From Shewanella cutis (GTDB lineage: Bacteria; Pseudomonadota; Gammaproteobacteria; Enterobacterales; Shewanellaceae), in the NCBI RefSeq assembly GCF_022410515.1, contig NZ_JACSDI010000016.1:24641-88640 (forward strand): a stretch of 64,000 bases of DNA, written 5' to 3'. Below the pieces are notes generated by a model that was not told the origin of the DNA, searched no databases, and saw nothing but the letters and a program-made list of their open reading frames with translations. The translations under genes were made by a program, and so were the position numbers. Below, piece after piece: positions 27,908-36,556 of this stretch; position 1 is the first letter of the stretch; the number at the start of each line of letters is the position of its first letter.

Positions 27908-29191
27908 TTAGGTTAACACCGCAAATAAATGAGCTTTTAGTTGGGCAAAGTCGGCTGTTAATTCTGCAGATAATATCGGTTTATGTGCTACCGCTTTTAA
28001 TTCTGACGGCAGAGGTAAGTTAAGGGCAAGCTCCCTATCAACCACATCCTTAAACTTAGCGGGATGGGCTGTGCCTAAAAAGATCCCCACTTCGTCAGGC
28101 ACTAAATTCAGAGTTAACGACTTAGCCGCAATTGCTGCATGGGGCTCAGACACATAACCTTTAGCATAAAGATCTGCCAGCGCCTCCGAAGTTTGCGCTT
28201 CCGATAGGCGAATCCCCACTAGGTCCGCCAATGGCCAACCGAGTTCCTCGCAAATGGCCTCGACGCGCGGCCAGTTACTTGGCTCACTGACATCCATCGC
28301 ATTGGACATAGTGGCTTGAGTGGGATTAGGTTGCCAATCACCGCTCTCTAAATAGCGTGGCACAGTGTCATTCGCATTAGTAGCAGCAATAAAACGTTTA
28401 ACCGGTAAGCCCATGGCTTTGGCAAACAAGCCTGCGGTGAGATTACCAAAATTACCACTGGGCACCGCAATTACAGGATCGGCTTCATGGCGCTGTTTCG
28501 ACTGAGCAACCGCTTCAAAGTAATAACAAATCTGTGCAAGTAAGCGGCTGATATTGATTGAGTTTGCCGAGTTTAAATGCAAACCATCTCGTACATCGCT
28601 ATCTTCAAAAGCCTGTTTGACCAAATGCTGGCATGCATCGAAGTCTGACGCCACCGCGACTGTGTGGATGTTCTTGCCTAAAGTAGTGAACATTTTTTCC
28701 TGTAATTCACTGATTTTGCCCTTAGGATAAAGCACCACAACATTGACTTTATCTAGGCCGTAAAAGGCATCGGCCACCGCAGCCCCAGTATCCCCTGATG
28801 TTGCCGTTAAAATGGTTAAGCGCGAGTCTTGAGCAAAGACATTGATGCATTGCGCCATAAAACGCGCCCCAAAATCCTTAAATGCTAAGGTGGGCCCATG
28901 GAAGAGTTCAAGGCACGAGCGCTGCTCATCAACCGCCACTAAGGGTAAATCAAAGTTAAAGGCACGCTCAACCAGTTGATCTACCACGTCTTGCCCAAGC
29001 TCTGAGGCAAGCCAAGCACCGAGTACTTTTTTACTACGCTCGACAAAAGGCATCGCTAAAAGCGCCTCAATATCATGCAACACCGGGATTTGAGTTGGGA
29101 AAAACAGCCCTCTGTCTTTACCGAGTCCTAATTGCACCGCTTCCTTAAAGCTCACTTTCTGCGAAGGGTGTTTTAAATTATATAGTTCCAT
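27908..29191 (-). CDS. thrC: threonine synthase
   Basis: PLP enzyme that turns O-phosphohomoserine into threonine, the last step of the pathway. The 427-residue protein starts MELYNLKHPSQKVSF, close to the enteric enzyme, and carries the PLP lysine at residue 105 in HGPTLAFKDFGARF, TSGDTGAAVADAFYG and VPSGNFGNLTAG. The ATG at 29191 is chosen over the GTG two codons earlier because it matches the family N-terminus. It is third in the operon, 66 bases after thrB. Confidence 0.97.
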   Translation of the reverse strand: MELYNLKHPSQKVSFKEAVQLGLGKDRGLFFPTQIPVLHDIEALLAMPFVERSKKVLGAWLASELGQDVVDQLVERAFNFDLPLVAVDEQRSCLELFHGPTLAFKDFGARFMAQCINVFAQDSRLTILTATSGDTGAAVADAFYGLDKVNVVVLYPKGKISELQEKMFTTLGKNIHTVAVASDFDACQHLVKQAFEDSDVRDGLHLNSANSINISRLLAQICYYFEAVAQSKQRHEADPVIAVPSGNFGNLTAGLFAKAMGLPVKRFIAATNANDTVPRYLESGDWQPNPTQATMSNAMDVSEPSNWPRVEAICEELGWPLADLVGIRLSEAQTSEALADLYAKGYVSEPHAAIAAKSLTLNLVPDEVGIFLGTAHPAKFKDVVDRELALNLPLPSELKAVAHKPILSAELTADFAQLKAHLFAVLT

Positions 29192-29257
29192 GCTCACTCG
29201 ACCTTATCAGTACCAAGCCTTTAGACTTGGACTTAATGCTTTTAAAAGTAAGAAAAA

Positions 29258-30196
29258 TTAATCAACCCTGCGCGTACCTTGCTCATCGAGGCGGCAAACA
29301 TGGGCAAAGCCGCCCGCCTCGGTCAGATAATGAGCCTCTAACCATGCTTTGGCAGCATTGGCGGTGGCGAGATCGTCGGTCACCGAAAACAGGGTTGGCC
29401 CGCTACCGGAAATACCTGTGGTTAACATGCCTAATTCGGCGAGTGCTGCTCTGGCATTGTCATAACCCGGAATCGCCGCTGCGCGGTAAGGTTCGGCTAG
29501 CACATCCTTTAATACTTGAATCGCAAGCTGGGCATTTTGCTGATAAGAGGCATGTACAAAAGCACTTAAATAACGGCCAAAATCGATGACCACAGACTTA
29601 TCGTATTGTTCTGGCATGAGTTTACGCATCATGGCCGTTGAGAGTGAAATCCCAGGATACGCCACCACCCAATACCATTGTTTAAAACTGGGGATCGCCT
29701 CGCAGATAGCACCGGGCACATTGAGCATTAGCTGCATGCCACCCAAATAACAGGGTGCAACGTTATCGTAATGCACACTGCCGCTGATCTTGCCCTCAAA
29801 CTCCCCCATCAGCTCAAGCAGTGCTTGCTTATCGTAGGGGCGACCAAAATATTCGTTCAACGCATACAGGGCTGCAACCACAGAACTGGCGCTCGAGCCT
29901 AAGCCACTGCCAACGGGCAAGTTTTTCTCTAGGGTTAATGCCACACCTTGGTTTTCTTTCCCAAGGGCTTTTAAGAAAAACACCGCACATTGATGAACGA
30001 TATTCTCCTCCGGATTGTTGGGTAACTTATGCGCCCAAGCCCCCACTTGAGTAAGGCTCACTCCCGCATCCGCCGCCGCAATGGTCACTCTATCGCCGAG
30101 TAAACTGCCATCGATGGGCGCCAATGCTGCGCCCAATAAATCAAAACCCACACCCACATTACCCATAGAGGCGGGAGCGTAAACGGTCAAACTCAT
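29258..30196 (-). CDS. thrB: homoserine kinase
   Basis: GHMP-family kinase that phosphorylates homoserine with ATP. The 312-residue chain has the ATP-binding loop LPVGSGLGSSASS at 93-105 and the C-terminal GISGSGPTLFSV motif. Its ATG overlaps the thrA stop by four bases, as expected for coupled translation in a thrABC operon. Confidence 0.97.
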   Translation of the reverse strand: MSLTVYAPASMGNVGVGFDLLGAALAPIDGSLLGDRVTIAAADAGVSLTQVGAWAHKLPNNPEENIVHQCAVFFLKALGKENQGVALTLEKNLPVGSGLGSSASSVVAALYALNEYFGRPYDKQALLELMGEFEGKISGSVHYDNVAPCYLGGMQLMLNVPGAICEAIPSFKQWYWVVAYPGISLSTAMMRKLMPEQYDKSVVIDFGRYLSAFVHASYQQNAQLAIQVLKDVLAEPYRAAAIPGYDNARAALAELGMLTTGISGSGPTLFSVTDDLATANAAKAWLEAHYLTEAGGFAHVCRLDEQGTRRVD

Positions 30197-32661
30197 ACAC
30201 TCACCTCACGAGTCCAATTTAAGGTTCTTAATACATCAGCAAAGGCACCAGCCGCTGTCACTTCTGTGCCCGCACCATATCCACGCAGCACAAAGGGAAT
30301 GGGCTGATAATAACGGCTATAAAATGCCAAGGCGTTCTCACCGCCTTTTACGCTATAAAGTGGATCGGTGGCATCGACTTCGGCTATGCGCACATGGCAC
30401 GCACCTTCTTCAATCTGCCCCACATAACGCAGCACTTTACCCTGCGCTTTTGCCTCAGCCACTCGCGCCGCAATCGCAGCGTCCGCCTCAGGCAAGTGCG
30501 CCATAAAACTTTCCACATCGCCAGAATCATCAAAACCTTCAGGCAACACGGAGTCGACAACAATATCACTTAACTCAAGTTTCAACCCTACTTCACGGGC
30601 TAAAATCAACACCTTACGTGCCACATCCATGCCACTTAAATCATCACGGGGATCGGGCTCAGTAAAGCATTTTTCCCGCGCCAGTTTAGTCGCCTCAGAA
30701 AGTGACATCCCCTCATCAAGCTTGCCAAAGATAAAAGATAAAGAGCCTGACAAAATGCCATTAAACTTGTGCAATTTATCACCGGCGAATAACAGTTTTT
30801 TCAAGTTATCGATAACGGGTAATCCGGCGCCCACGTTGGTCTCATACAGGAACTGACGACGCTGTTTCAATGCTGTTTGACGCAGAGCTTGGTAATAGGC
30901 GTAATCGCGAGTGTTAGCCTTTTTATTCGGCGTCACCACGTGCATGCCCGCGTTCATCACCTCTAAATACTGGTTCGATACTTGATCGCTTGAAGTACAA
31001 TCCACCAGTACAGGGTTTAACAATTGCTGCTCTTTCACCCACGCCAGTAATGCAGGTATATCGCTTGCCTGCTGACTGTCGGCAAGCAGGTTTTGCCAAT
31101 TATTCAAATCGATTCCCGCACTATCGAGTAACATCTTGCTTGAATTCACGATACCGCAGACACGGATACTAATATGCTGCTCTTTTAACACGCTCACCTG
31201 TTGCTTGATCTGCTCGAGTAAGCCTGCACCCACATTGCCGCAACCAACTAAAAACACATCCAAATACTGCTGCACATCGAAAAATCCCTGGTGACAGGCA
31301 GCTATCGCATGTTTGGTCTTACGCTGCTCAATCACAGTTGAAATAGAACGTTCAGAAGAGCCTTGGGCAATCGCGATAATATTCACACTCGCCTGTGCTA
31401 ACGCTTGGAAGAAGCGCGCCGCCACACCTTTATGGGTACGCATTCCATCACCGATCAATGAGACGATTGCCAAGTCATGGCGCATTTCGATTGGCTCGAG
31501 TAGCTCACTTTTGATTTCTAACTCAAATTCCTGCTCTAGCGCCGACTTCACTTTGGCCGCATCACAGGTCGCCACACAAAAGCTGATGCTGTATTCGCAA
31601 GAACTTTGCGTAATAAGAGACACAGAAACGCCACTACGGGAAATCGCCGCCAGTGTACGGCTCGCCATACCGACCATGCCCTTCATACCCGGGCCTGACA
31701 CATCAAACATGGTTTGATTATCGAGGTTTGAAATGGCTTTAACCTGCAACCCACTTGTATCGGCAAGGTTTGAGACCAAAGTCCCTGGCGCATCGGGGTT
31801 AAAGCTGTTTTTGATATAACAGGGGATATGGAACTGGGCAATCGGTGCTATGGTTTTAGGGTGCAGTACCTTAGCACCAAAATACGATAGTTCCATCGCC
31901 TCTTGATAACTGAGCTGCGACAACAACTTAGCGTCGGCTACGACGCGAGGATCGGTATTGTAAACTCCATCGACATCCGTCCAAATCTCACAACTTGAGG
32001 CATCTAAACAAGCGGCCAGCACAGCAGCAGAATAGTCTGAGCCGTTTCGGCCTAAGGTCACGACCTTGCCGTCTTCATCGGCGGCGGTAAAGCCGGGCAT
32101 CACCCAAACACGCTTTTCATCGAGCGCAAGGTTCTTAAATCGCGGCTTACTGACAGCAATATCCACCACTGACTCGAGCGGACGACCACGGCCTAAAAAC
32201 AGTTTACGTGGGTCAAGCTGCGCCGAGGCAATACCTTTGGCCAGCATAACTTGTTCCATTAGGGCAGCAGACAATCGCTCCCCCGCCACCACGATTTCGG
32301 CGCATATACCGTCAGGGCATTCTTGCAGCAACGTGATACCGCGTAATCTATCTTGCCAACGAGCAAGCTGCGCGCCAAGACCTGCAAAAAGCAGCTCACT
32401 TTGAGCACTCGATAGACCTGAACTCACCGCATCTTGATACAGAGAGGTAAACACCCGCTCAACATGTTGAATGACAGGCGAATAATCTTCGCCTTTTACC
32501 GCCAAACTCACCATTTCTAGCAGGGCATTAGTCACTGTTGCAGGCGCAGAGAGCACAGTTGCAACCGGCTCCATTGTTGCCGCTTTAGCGACGATATCAG
32601 CCGCCATTGAAAATCGCTGCCAATTTGCCAGCGAGGTACCACCAAATTTCATTACTTTCAT
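30193..32661 (-). CDS. thrA: bifunctional aspartokinase I / homoserine dehydrogenase I
   Basis: A fused enzyme for the first and third steps of threonine synthesis. The 822-residue protein starts MKVMKFGGTSLANWQRF with GGAG seven bases upstream; the open frame to 32709 runs back through the attenuator and is not used. The aspartokinase domain covers about 1-300, with GRNGSDYSAAVLAA. Two ACT-type regulatory regions follow at about 310-460, then the dehydrogenase from about 465 with FLVGCGNVGAGLLEQI and GAGTEVTAAGAFADVL near the end. Threonine feedback inhibition is known for the family. Transcription is controlled by the thrL attenuator just upstream. Confidence 0.97.
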   Translation of the reverse strand: MKVMKFGGTSLANWQRFSMAADIVAKAATMEPVATVLSAPATVTNALLEMVSLAVKGEDYSPVIQHVERVFTSLYQDAVSSGLSSAQSELLFAGLGAQLARWQDRLRGITLLQECPDGICAEIVVAGERLSAALMEQVMLAKGIASAQLDPRKLFLGRGRPLESVVDIAVSKPRFKNLALDEKRVWVMPGFTAADEDGKVVTLGRNGSDYSAAVLAACLDASSCEIWTDVDGVYNTDPRVVADAKLLSQLSYQEAMELSYFGAKVLHPKTIAPIAQFHIPCYIKNSFNPDAPGTLVSNLADTSGLQVKAISNLDNQTMFDVSGPGMKGMVGMASRTLAAISRSGVSVSLITQSSCEYSISFCVATCDAAKVKSALEQEFELEIKSELLEPIEMRHDLAIVSLIGDGMRTHKGVAARFFQALAQASVNIIAIAQGSSERSISTVIEQRKTKHAIAACHQGFFDVQQYLDVFLVGCGNVGAGLLEQIKQQVSVLKEQHISIRVCGIVNSSKMLLDSAGIDLNNWQNLLADSQQASDIPALLAWVKEQQLLNPVLVDCTSSDQVSNQYLEVMNAGMHVVTPNKKANTRDYAYYQALRQTALKQRRQFLYETNVGAGLPVIDNLKKLLFAGDKLHKFNGILSGSLSFIFGKLDEGMSLSEATKLAREKCFTEPDPRDDLSGMDVARKVLILAREVGLKLELSDIVVDSVLPEGFDDSGDVESFMAHLPEADAAIAARVAEAKAQGKVLRYVGQIEEGACHVRIAEVDATDPLYSVKGGENALAFYSRYYQPIPFVLRGYGAGTEVTAAGAFADVLRTLNWTREVSV

Positions 32662-32704
32662 CTTGATCTCCTGTACCGCGCCCGACTTAGAAATAAGAGC
32701 TAGA

Positions 32705-32740
32705 AACAAAAAAGCCCGCTTCTTTGTGGGAAGCGGGCTC
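32705..32740 (-). terminator. thr operon attenuator terminator
   Basis: Stem AGCCCGCTTC / GAAGCGGGCT with a seven-base loop, followed on the minus strand by TTTTTTG. It lies 24 bases after the thrL stop and 44 before thrA, the position of a classical attenuator. Confidence 0.92.
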
Positions 32741-32763
32741 GTCGTTAAATTCTTTAGGGTGTA

Positions 32764-32835
32764 TCAGCCCGCCCCCACTCTGGTTGTAGTGGTGGTTGTA
32801 ATAATGGTAATTACTACGAAACCTAGGCTATGCAT
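32764..32835 (-). CDS. thrL: thr operon leader peptide
   Basis: A 23-residue leader, MHSLGFVVITIITTTTTTRVG followed by Ala-Gly. It has seven threonine codons, six in a row at 13-18, and three isoleucine codons at 9, 11 and 12. Ribosome stalling here when threonyl- or isoleucyl-tRNA is scarce should prevent the downstream hairpin from forming, so thrABC is transcribed. The Shine-Dalgarno site is weak. The gene is too short for ordinary ORF calling but its composition and position are decisive. Confidence 0.95.
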   Translation of the reverse strand: MHSLGFVVITIITTTTTTRVGAG

Positions 32836-32871
32836 ACGTTTGGGCTAATCCATGTCAATGTGATGTAAAAC

Positions 32872-32902
32872 AGAATTGCTTTTTTCCCCCAGACTTGTCA
32901 AC
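32872..32902 (-). promoter_or_regulatory. putative thr operon promoter
   Basis: A consensus -35 TTGACA lies at 32897-32902 on the minus strand, 62 bases before thrL. A poor -10 (AATTCT at 32872-32877, spacing 19) is the best partner seen, so the exact promoter is uncertain. Confidence 0.45.
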
Positions 32903-33302
32903 CCCCAAACTGGATTATTTATAAACAAATCTTTCACAGCCATAAATTGGCACCTTAACATTCATTATTATCAAGTTTTCCTAGGGTAAAAATGCGATTT
33001 CATCAATAGAAAACTGTTAACGTAAACGTAATACCGCACAAATACACCTATTTTTTAACATTAAAATTCAATAAATTATATCAACCATATCGTAAAGCCT
33101 TTAGATTATGCGATGTAAACCCACTTTCGAGACCAACAAACCGCAAGCGATAACCATCAACAATTTGGCGTAAATTCTTCACAAAATGACTGTTCATCAC
33201 GCCAACAAAAAGCTGTGCGATATCTAACATAAGCCACTTCAAATTATCGCCAGCGCCCCAAAAGCACGTTATTATGCGCGCACATTCCGAACCGGAGGCG
33301 AT
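32903..33302. other. intergenic region between thrL and slyD
   Basis: AT-rich, with no convincing gene; open frames here have no coding character. It should carry the slyD promoter at its right end, ending in the strong GGAGG site before slyD. Confidence 0.4.
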
Positions 33303-33965
33303 ATGAAGATCACCCAACACAGCGCGGTAACCATTCATTACCGTTTATCAGATCAAGAAGGCAGACTTTTAGAAGACTCTTTTGATGCCGAACCAATGTT
33401 ATATCTGCACGGTGCAGAAAACCTGATCCCAGGTTTAGAGGCTGCATTAGAAGGTAAAACCAAGGGCGAAACACTGGATGTAACAATCAGTGCTGAAGAA
33501 GCTTACGGTCCTTACCACGATGGTCTGCGTCAAGCCGTGCCATTAGAAGCGTTTGGTGATATCGAAGATATCGTTCCTGGTATGCGCTTTATTGCCGAAA
33601 CCGAAATGGGTCAGCGTCCAGTTCAAGTTGTTGAAGTAAAAGACGATGTTGTGATCGTTGATGGTAACCATCCATTAGCGGGCCAAGCACTCAGCTTTAA
33701 CATTGAAATCATCGATGTGCGAGAAGCGACAGCAGAAGAAATTGCCCATGGCCATATTCACGCCCACGGCGGATGCGGTGGCCATGGACACAGCCATGAT
33801 CACAGCCATGGCGGCGGATGCTGTGGTGGTTCAGGTCATGATGCGGGTGGCTGTTGTGGTGGTTCTGATGACCATGGCCATCACCACCATGACCATGATC
33901 ACGAAGCTTGTGACACACCCAAAGCGGGTTGTGACGGCAACGGTGGCTGCGGCTGCCGCGGCTAA
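33303..33965 (+). CDS. slyD: FKBP-type peptidyl-prolyl isomerase and nickel chaperone SlyD
   Basis: Folding helper and metallochaperone of 220 residues. The split FKBP domain is at about 1-70 and 125-145 (VTIHYRLSDQEGRLLEDSF, NLIPGLEAALEGKTKGE), with the insert-in-flap chaperone domain between, including EEAYGPYHDGLRQAVP. The tail from about residue 150 is made almost only of His, Cys, Gly and Asp, with HGHSHDHSHGGGCCGG and HGHHHHDHDHEAC, and can bind several nickel ions for hydrogenase maturation. GGAGGCGAT leads straight to the ATG. It ends in a strong terminator. Confidence 0.96.
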   Translation: MKITQHSAVTIHYRLSDQEGRLLEDSFDAEPMLYLHGAENLIPGLEAALEGKTKGETLDVTISAEEAYGPYHDGLRQAVPLEAFGDIEDIVPGMRFIAETEMGQRPVQVVEVKDDVVIVDGNHPLAGQALSFNIEIIDVREATAEEIAHGHIHAHGGCGGHGHSHDHSHGGGCCGGSGHDAGGCCGGSDDHGHHHHDHDHEACDTPKAGCDGNGGCGCRG

Positions 33966-34006
33966 TATAGACATCAAAGCCTAATAGCCCTCCCAGAGGA
34001 GCTGAT

Positions 34007-34042
34007 AAAAAAGCACTTCCTTAAATAAGGAGGTGCTTTTTT
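34007..34042 (+). terminator. terminator of slyD
   Basis: Long hairpin AAAAAAGCAC...TCCTTA / TAAGGA...GTGCTTTTTT with one mismatch, followed by TATCG, 41 bases after the slyD stop. Confidence 0.9.
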
Positions 34043-34156
34043 TATCGTCAAATGAGTATAATCAGTAGGTAAATAGGGACGTTTAAGATAAAACAGCATT
34101 TTCAGCTGTAAAATCAATATATTCAAATCGATATCAACATCAGCGATGGAGTGCAT

Positions 34157-34534
34157 ATGTTAGCAAAACCTGTATATGAAGTTTTACCCTTTAGCTATAT
34201 GATATCTGGCAGCTTAAGCTTTATGCTGCTCGAACCTGATTATGCGCTGATTGCTGGTTTTGTGGTATTTGTTTTGGGCGCCAGAATTTACAATTTACGC
34301 TCTCAAAATCGCCGAACCGACCCAGCCAAACGCCGAAAATCAGGGTATATTCCTAAGACGATTTACGATTTACTGCCTTTTATTTATCTCTTTTCTGCCT
34401 TAGCCATTTTTAAATTTTTCCCTACAAATCTTTATCCTTTACTGGCTATTATGTTACTCAGTTATAGTTTGTATATTCTCGTTAGACGCTCCATCCACCG
34501 TCGCCATAAAATTCCAACCAGTCCCCAGTTTTAA
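34157..34534 (+). CDS. small membrane protein of unknown function
   Basis: A 125-residue protein with about four hydrophobic segments (residues 11-24, 29-45, 71-86 and 91-108) and a basic stretch, NRRTDPAKRRKS, between the second and third. This looks like two similar two-helix halves: each half opens with a VLPF or LLPF motif (VYEVLPFSYM and IYDLLPFIYL), which hints at an internal duplication. The ATG at 34157 has GGAG five bases upstream; a GTG two codons earlier is possible. I do not recognise a family. It lies between slyD and trpR with no operon partner. Confidence 0.7.
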   Translation: MLAKPVYEVLPFSYMISGSLSFMLLEPDYALIAGFVVFVLGARIYNLRSQNRRTDPAKRRKSGYIPKTIYDLLPFIYLFSALAIFKFFPTNLYPLLAIMLLSYSLYILVRRSIHRRHKIPTSPQF

Positions 34535-34566
34535 TCAAATCTGCGACCCATTGGCACCGAACATAA

Positions 34567-34842
34567 TTAACTGATGAGTTGTTGTATTTTATCTCTATGA
34601 CTTGGTGCCATATTCTTTAAATAGTTAGAACAACGGGTAATGGTCGCAATACTCACCTGATACTCGGCTGCAATTTGTCTTTGGCTCATTTCTCCATTTA
34701 GCAATAGCTGAAATACTTTTAGCCGACCGGCAATAGCACTGCGCTCTTCCTCTGTCAGCAATAAATGGAACAATACCGACAGCTCTTCATAATTCCCATG
34801 GCTCAAAATTTTTTCTAATACTAAGTCCCAATTGGCTCGCAT
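34567..34842 (-). CDS. trpR: Trp repressor family protein
   Basis: A 91-residue TrpR protein, a small helical dimer that binds operator DNA with L-tryptophan. Residues 22-50 (SVLFHLLLTEEERSAIAGRLKVFQLLL) match the core helices and the tryptophan pocket region. The helix-turn-helix is at about 52-76 (MSQRQIAAEYQVSIATITRCSNYL). It is shorter at the N-terminus than the 108-residue E. coli protein, as in other Shewanella-like versions. It converges on the small membrane protein gene. Confidence 0.93.
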   Translation of the reverse strand: MRANWDLVLEKILSHGNYEELSVLFHLLLTEEERSAIAGRLKVFQLLLNGEMSQRQIAAEYQVSIATITRCSNYLKNMAPSHRDKIQQLIS

Positions 34843-35031
34843 AATCGCCCCATAAGTATTGTTTAAGCATTACAACGGCAGTTTAGCAGATTTACTCTGC
34901 CAACAAATAACTTGTTACGTTTATCCCTCTTCTCTAGACAAAAACTGACAAATTTGCTTCTAGTACATTAAGTTAATTTGTGTACAATAGCAGCGCAATG
35001 TCACACTTCGACGCTAATTTGTGAGAATACG

Positions 35032-35481
35032 ATGAAAAAATTACTCCTAACTCTCGTTGCCGGTACCTTATTGGCTTCAACGGCTCAAGCACACAATTTT
35101 GAAGATGCAAAAGATGCGATTCAATATCGTCAATCTGGATTCAGCCTAATTGCTTATAACTTTGGTGATATGGGCGCCATGATGAAAGGTAAAAAGCCTT
35201 TCGATGCTGAAACCTTTGCAATGCGCGCAAAAAATGTTGCAGCGCTTTCACACATCCCTTTCGAAGGTTTTATTGACGGTTCAGATAAAGGTGATACCGA
35301 AGCACTCGCAAAAGTTTGGCAAGATAAGGCCGACTTTGACGCTAAGATGAAAACCTTCCAAGAAAATGCAGCTATTCTTGCTACCGTAGCTCAAAAAGGT
35401 GACCAAGCTGAAATCAAGCAAGCCTTTATGGATACAGGTAAGAGCTGTAAAGGATGTCATGACGTTTACAAAAAAGACTAA
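35032..35481 (+). CDS. cytochrome c' (periplasmic)
   Basis: A 149-residue exported class II cytochrome c. The signal peptide is MKKLLLTLVAGTLLASTAQA. The mature part is a four-helix bundle with the haem site CKGCH near the C-terminus at about 138-142, typical of cytochrome c', which binds nitric oxide. The ATG at 35032 fits the signal; the open frame reaches back to 34978. A bidirectional terminator follows, and the convergent neighbour is a cytochrome b561, its likely redox partner. Confidence 0.92.
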   Translation: MKKLLLTLVAGTLLASTAQAHNFEDAKDAIQYRQSGFSLIAYNFGDMGAMMKGKKPFDAETFAMRAKNVAALSHIPFEGFIDGSDKGDTEALAKVWQDKADFDAKMKTFQENAAILATVAQKGDQAEIKQAFMDTGKSCKGCHDVYKKD

Positions 35482-35497
35482 TTGATTGACTGAGTTA

Positions 35498-35530
35498 TAA
35501 AAAAGCCTGCAATTATTGCAGGCTTTTTTA
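35498..35530. terminator. bidirectional terminator between cytochrome c' and b561
   Basis: Stem AAAAAAGCCTGCAA / TTGCAGGCTTTTTT around a two- to four-base loop, with T-runs on both strands, serving the two convergent genes. Confidence 0.92.
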
Positions 35531-35562
35531 TTATCACATATGCACCCTAAACGATATCAACG

Positions 35563-36255
35563 CTATAGCACTTGCACTATTGGCCACATTAAATTGGCAA
35601 AAACCAAACCTGCGAGCATCAGTACAATAATAAGCGCAAACCATTGAGACTTAAAAACTAACTGCGATTTAGCTGCAATAGCATTTTCGCGCTTAGGAAT
35701 ACACTTATAACCACTAAGCATTGCACCAACCAGCCTATCCCCTTTCACAGCATGCACAACCACAGCAGATACATGCAGAACAATAAGTAGTAGGATCACG
35801 TTAAAATTCATCTTATGTAGCCAAGTCAGGAAAGTACTGGTATCAGAGCTAACGTAGCTATAGAGAGGGCCCTCAGTAAACACATCATCAGTTGCAAACA
35901 ATCCCGTGACTAACTGCAGACTAATAATAGTAATCAGTGCTATGACCATGTATCCACCCATGGGATTATGCCCTAGTACCACAGATACCCCTTTTGAACG
36001 CACATTTTTCAAATAGGCAAGCACGACCTTGGGATGATGAACAAAATGGCTGAATTTAGCGGTATCACTGCCGAACAAGCCCCATAACAGCCGAAAACCA
36101 ATCAAGATTAACAGACTGTAAGCAAAAATCTGATGCCATTGCATTTCTCCCGCATCGGCACTCCACCATAGTAATACCATCAGCACCACCATGGCCCAAT
36201 GAAAAAAGCGCGTGGATAAATCCCAGACTTTAACCTTGATATGTTCGGTTTCCAT
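35563..36255 (-). CDS. cytochrome b561 (di-haem, membrane)
   Basis: A 230-residue four-helix membrane cytochrome. It opens METEHIKVKVWDLSTRFFHW, with the first haem-ligand histidine. Helices follow at about 17-35, 45-60, 97-117 and 150-171, with further histidines in WLHKMNFN and LHVSAVVVHAVKGD. A fifth hydrophobic stretch closes the chain. It probably passes electrons from the quinone pool to a periplasmic cytochrome c such as the convergent cytochrome c'. The ATG at 36255 fits the family; a GTG four codons earlier is possible. Confidence 0.88.
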   Translation of the reverse strand: METEHIKVKVWDLSTRFFHWAMVVLMVLLWWSADAGEMQWHQIFAYSLLILIGFRLLWGLFGSDTAKFSHFVHHPKVVLAYLKNVRSKGVSVVLGHNPMGGYMVIALITIISLQLVTGLFATDDVFTEGPLYSYVSSDTSTFLTWLHKMNFNVILLLIVLHVSAVVVHAVKGDRLVGAMLSGYKCIPKRENAIAAKSQLVFKSQWFALIIVLMLAGLVFANLMWPIVQVL

Positions 36256-36556
36256 AATACCTACCACCTAGCTGAGCAATGAAATTGAAATTAGTGGGTA
36301 TTCTATCGGGATCTTGTGAAAAACTTAAAGTAAAGATAGGTAAATCAGGGGAAAGACGGTGCAGTTATCCTATCGAATATGGCCTGTTCTTGCTGGTAAT
36401 TCAAGCCTTTTCGACCAATAATTCCCGAGATTTGTCTAAGCGATCAAATATCCAACGAACAGTATCGAACCGGGTAAAAAGTGTGATTTAACTCTCGTTT
36501 TTAAAGGCGTAGATTGGTAATCTGAAACCGAAGAAAACAAATAGAAGGTTCGACAT

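Noticed and set aside
33081..33338. 85-codon minus-strand frame upstream of and into slyD
   Set aside because: It overlaps the slyD start region, has no ribosome site or recognisable composition, and fits a promoter region better.
33709..33984. Open frames in other frames over the slyD tail (Met/Ala/Val-rich and His-rich)
   Set aside because: They are by-products of the His/Cys/Gly-rich repeat codons of slyD; no ribosome site and no family character.
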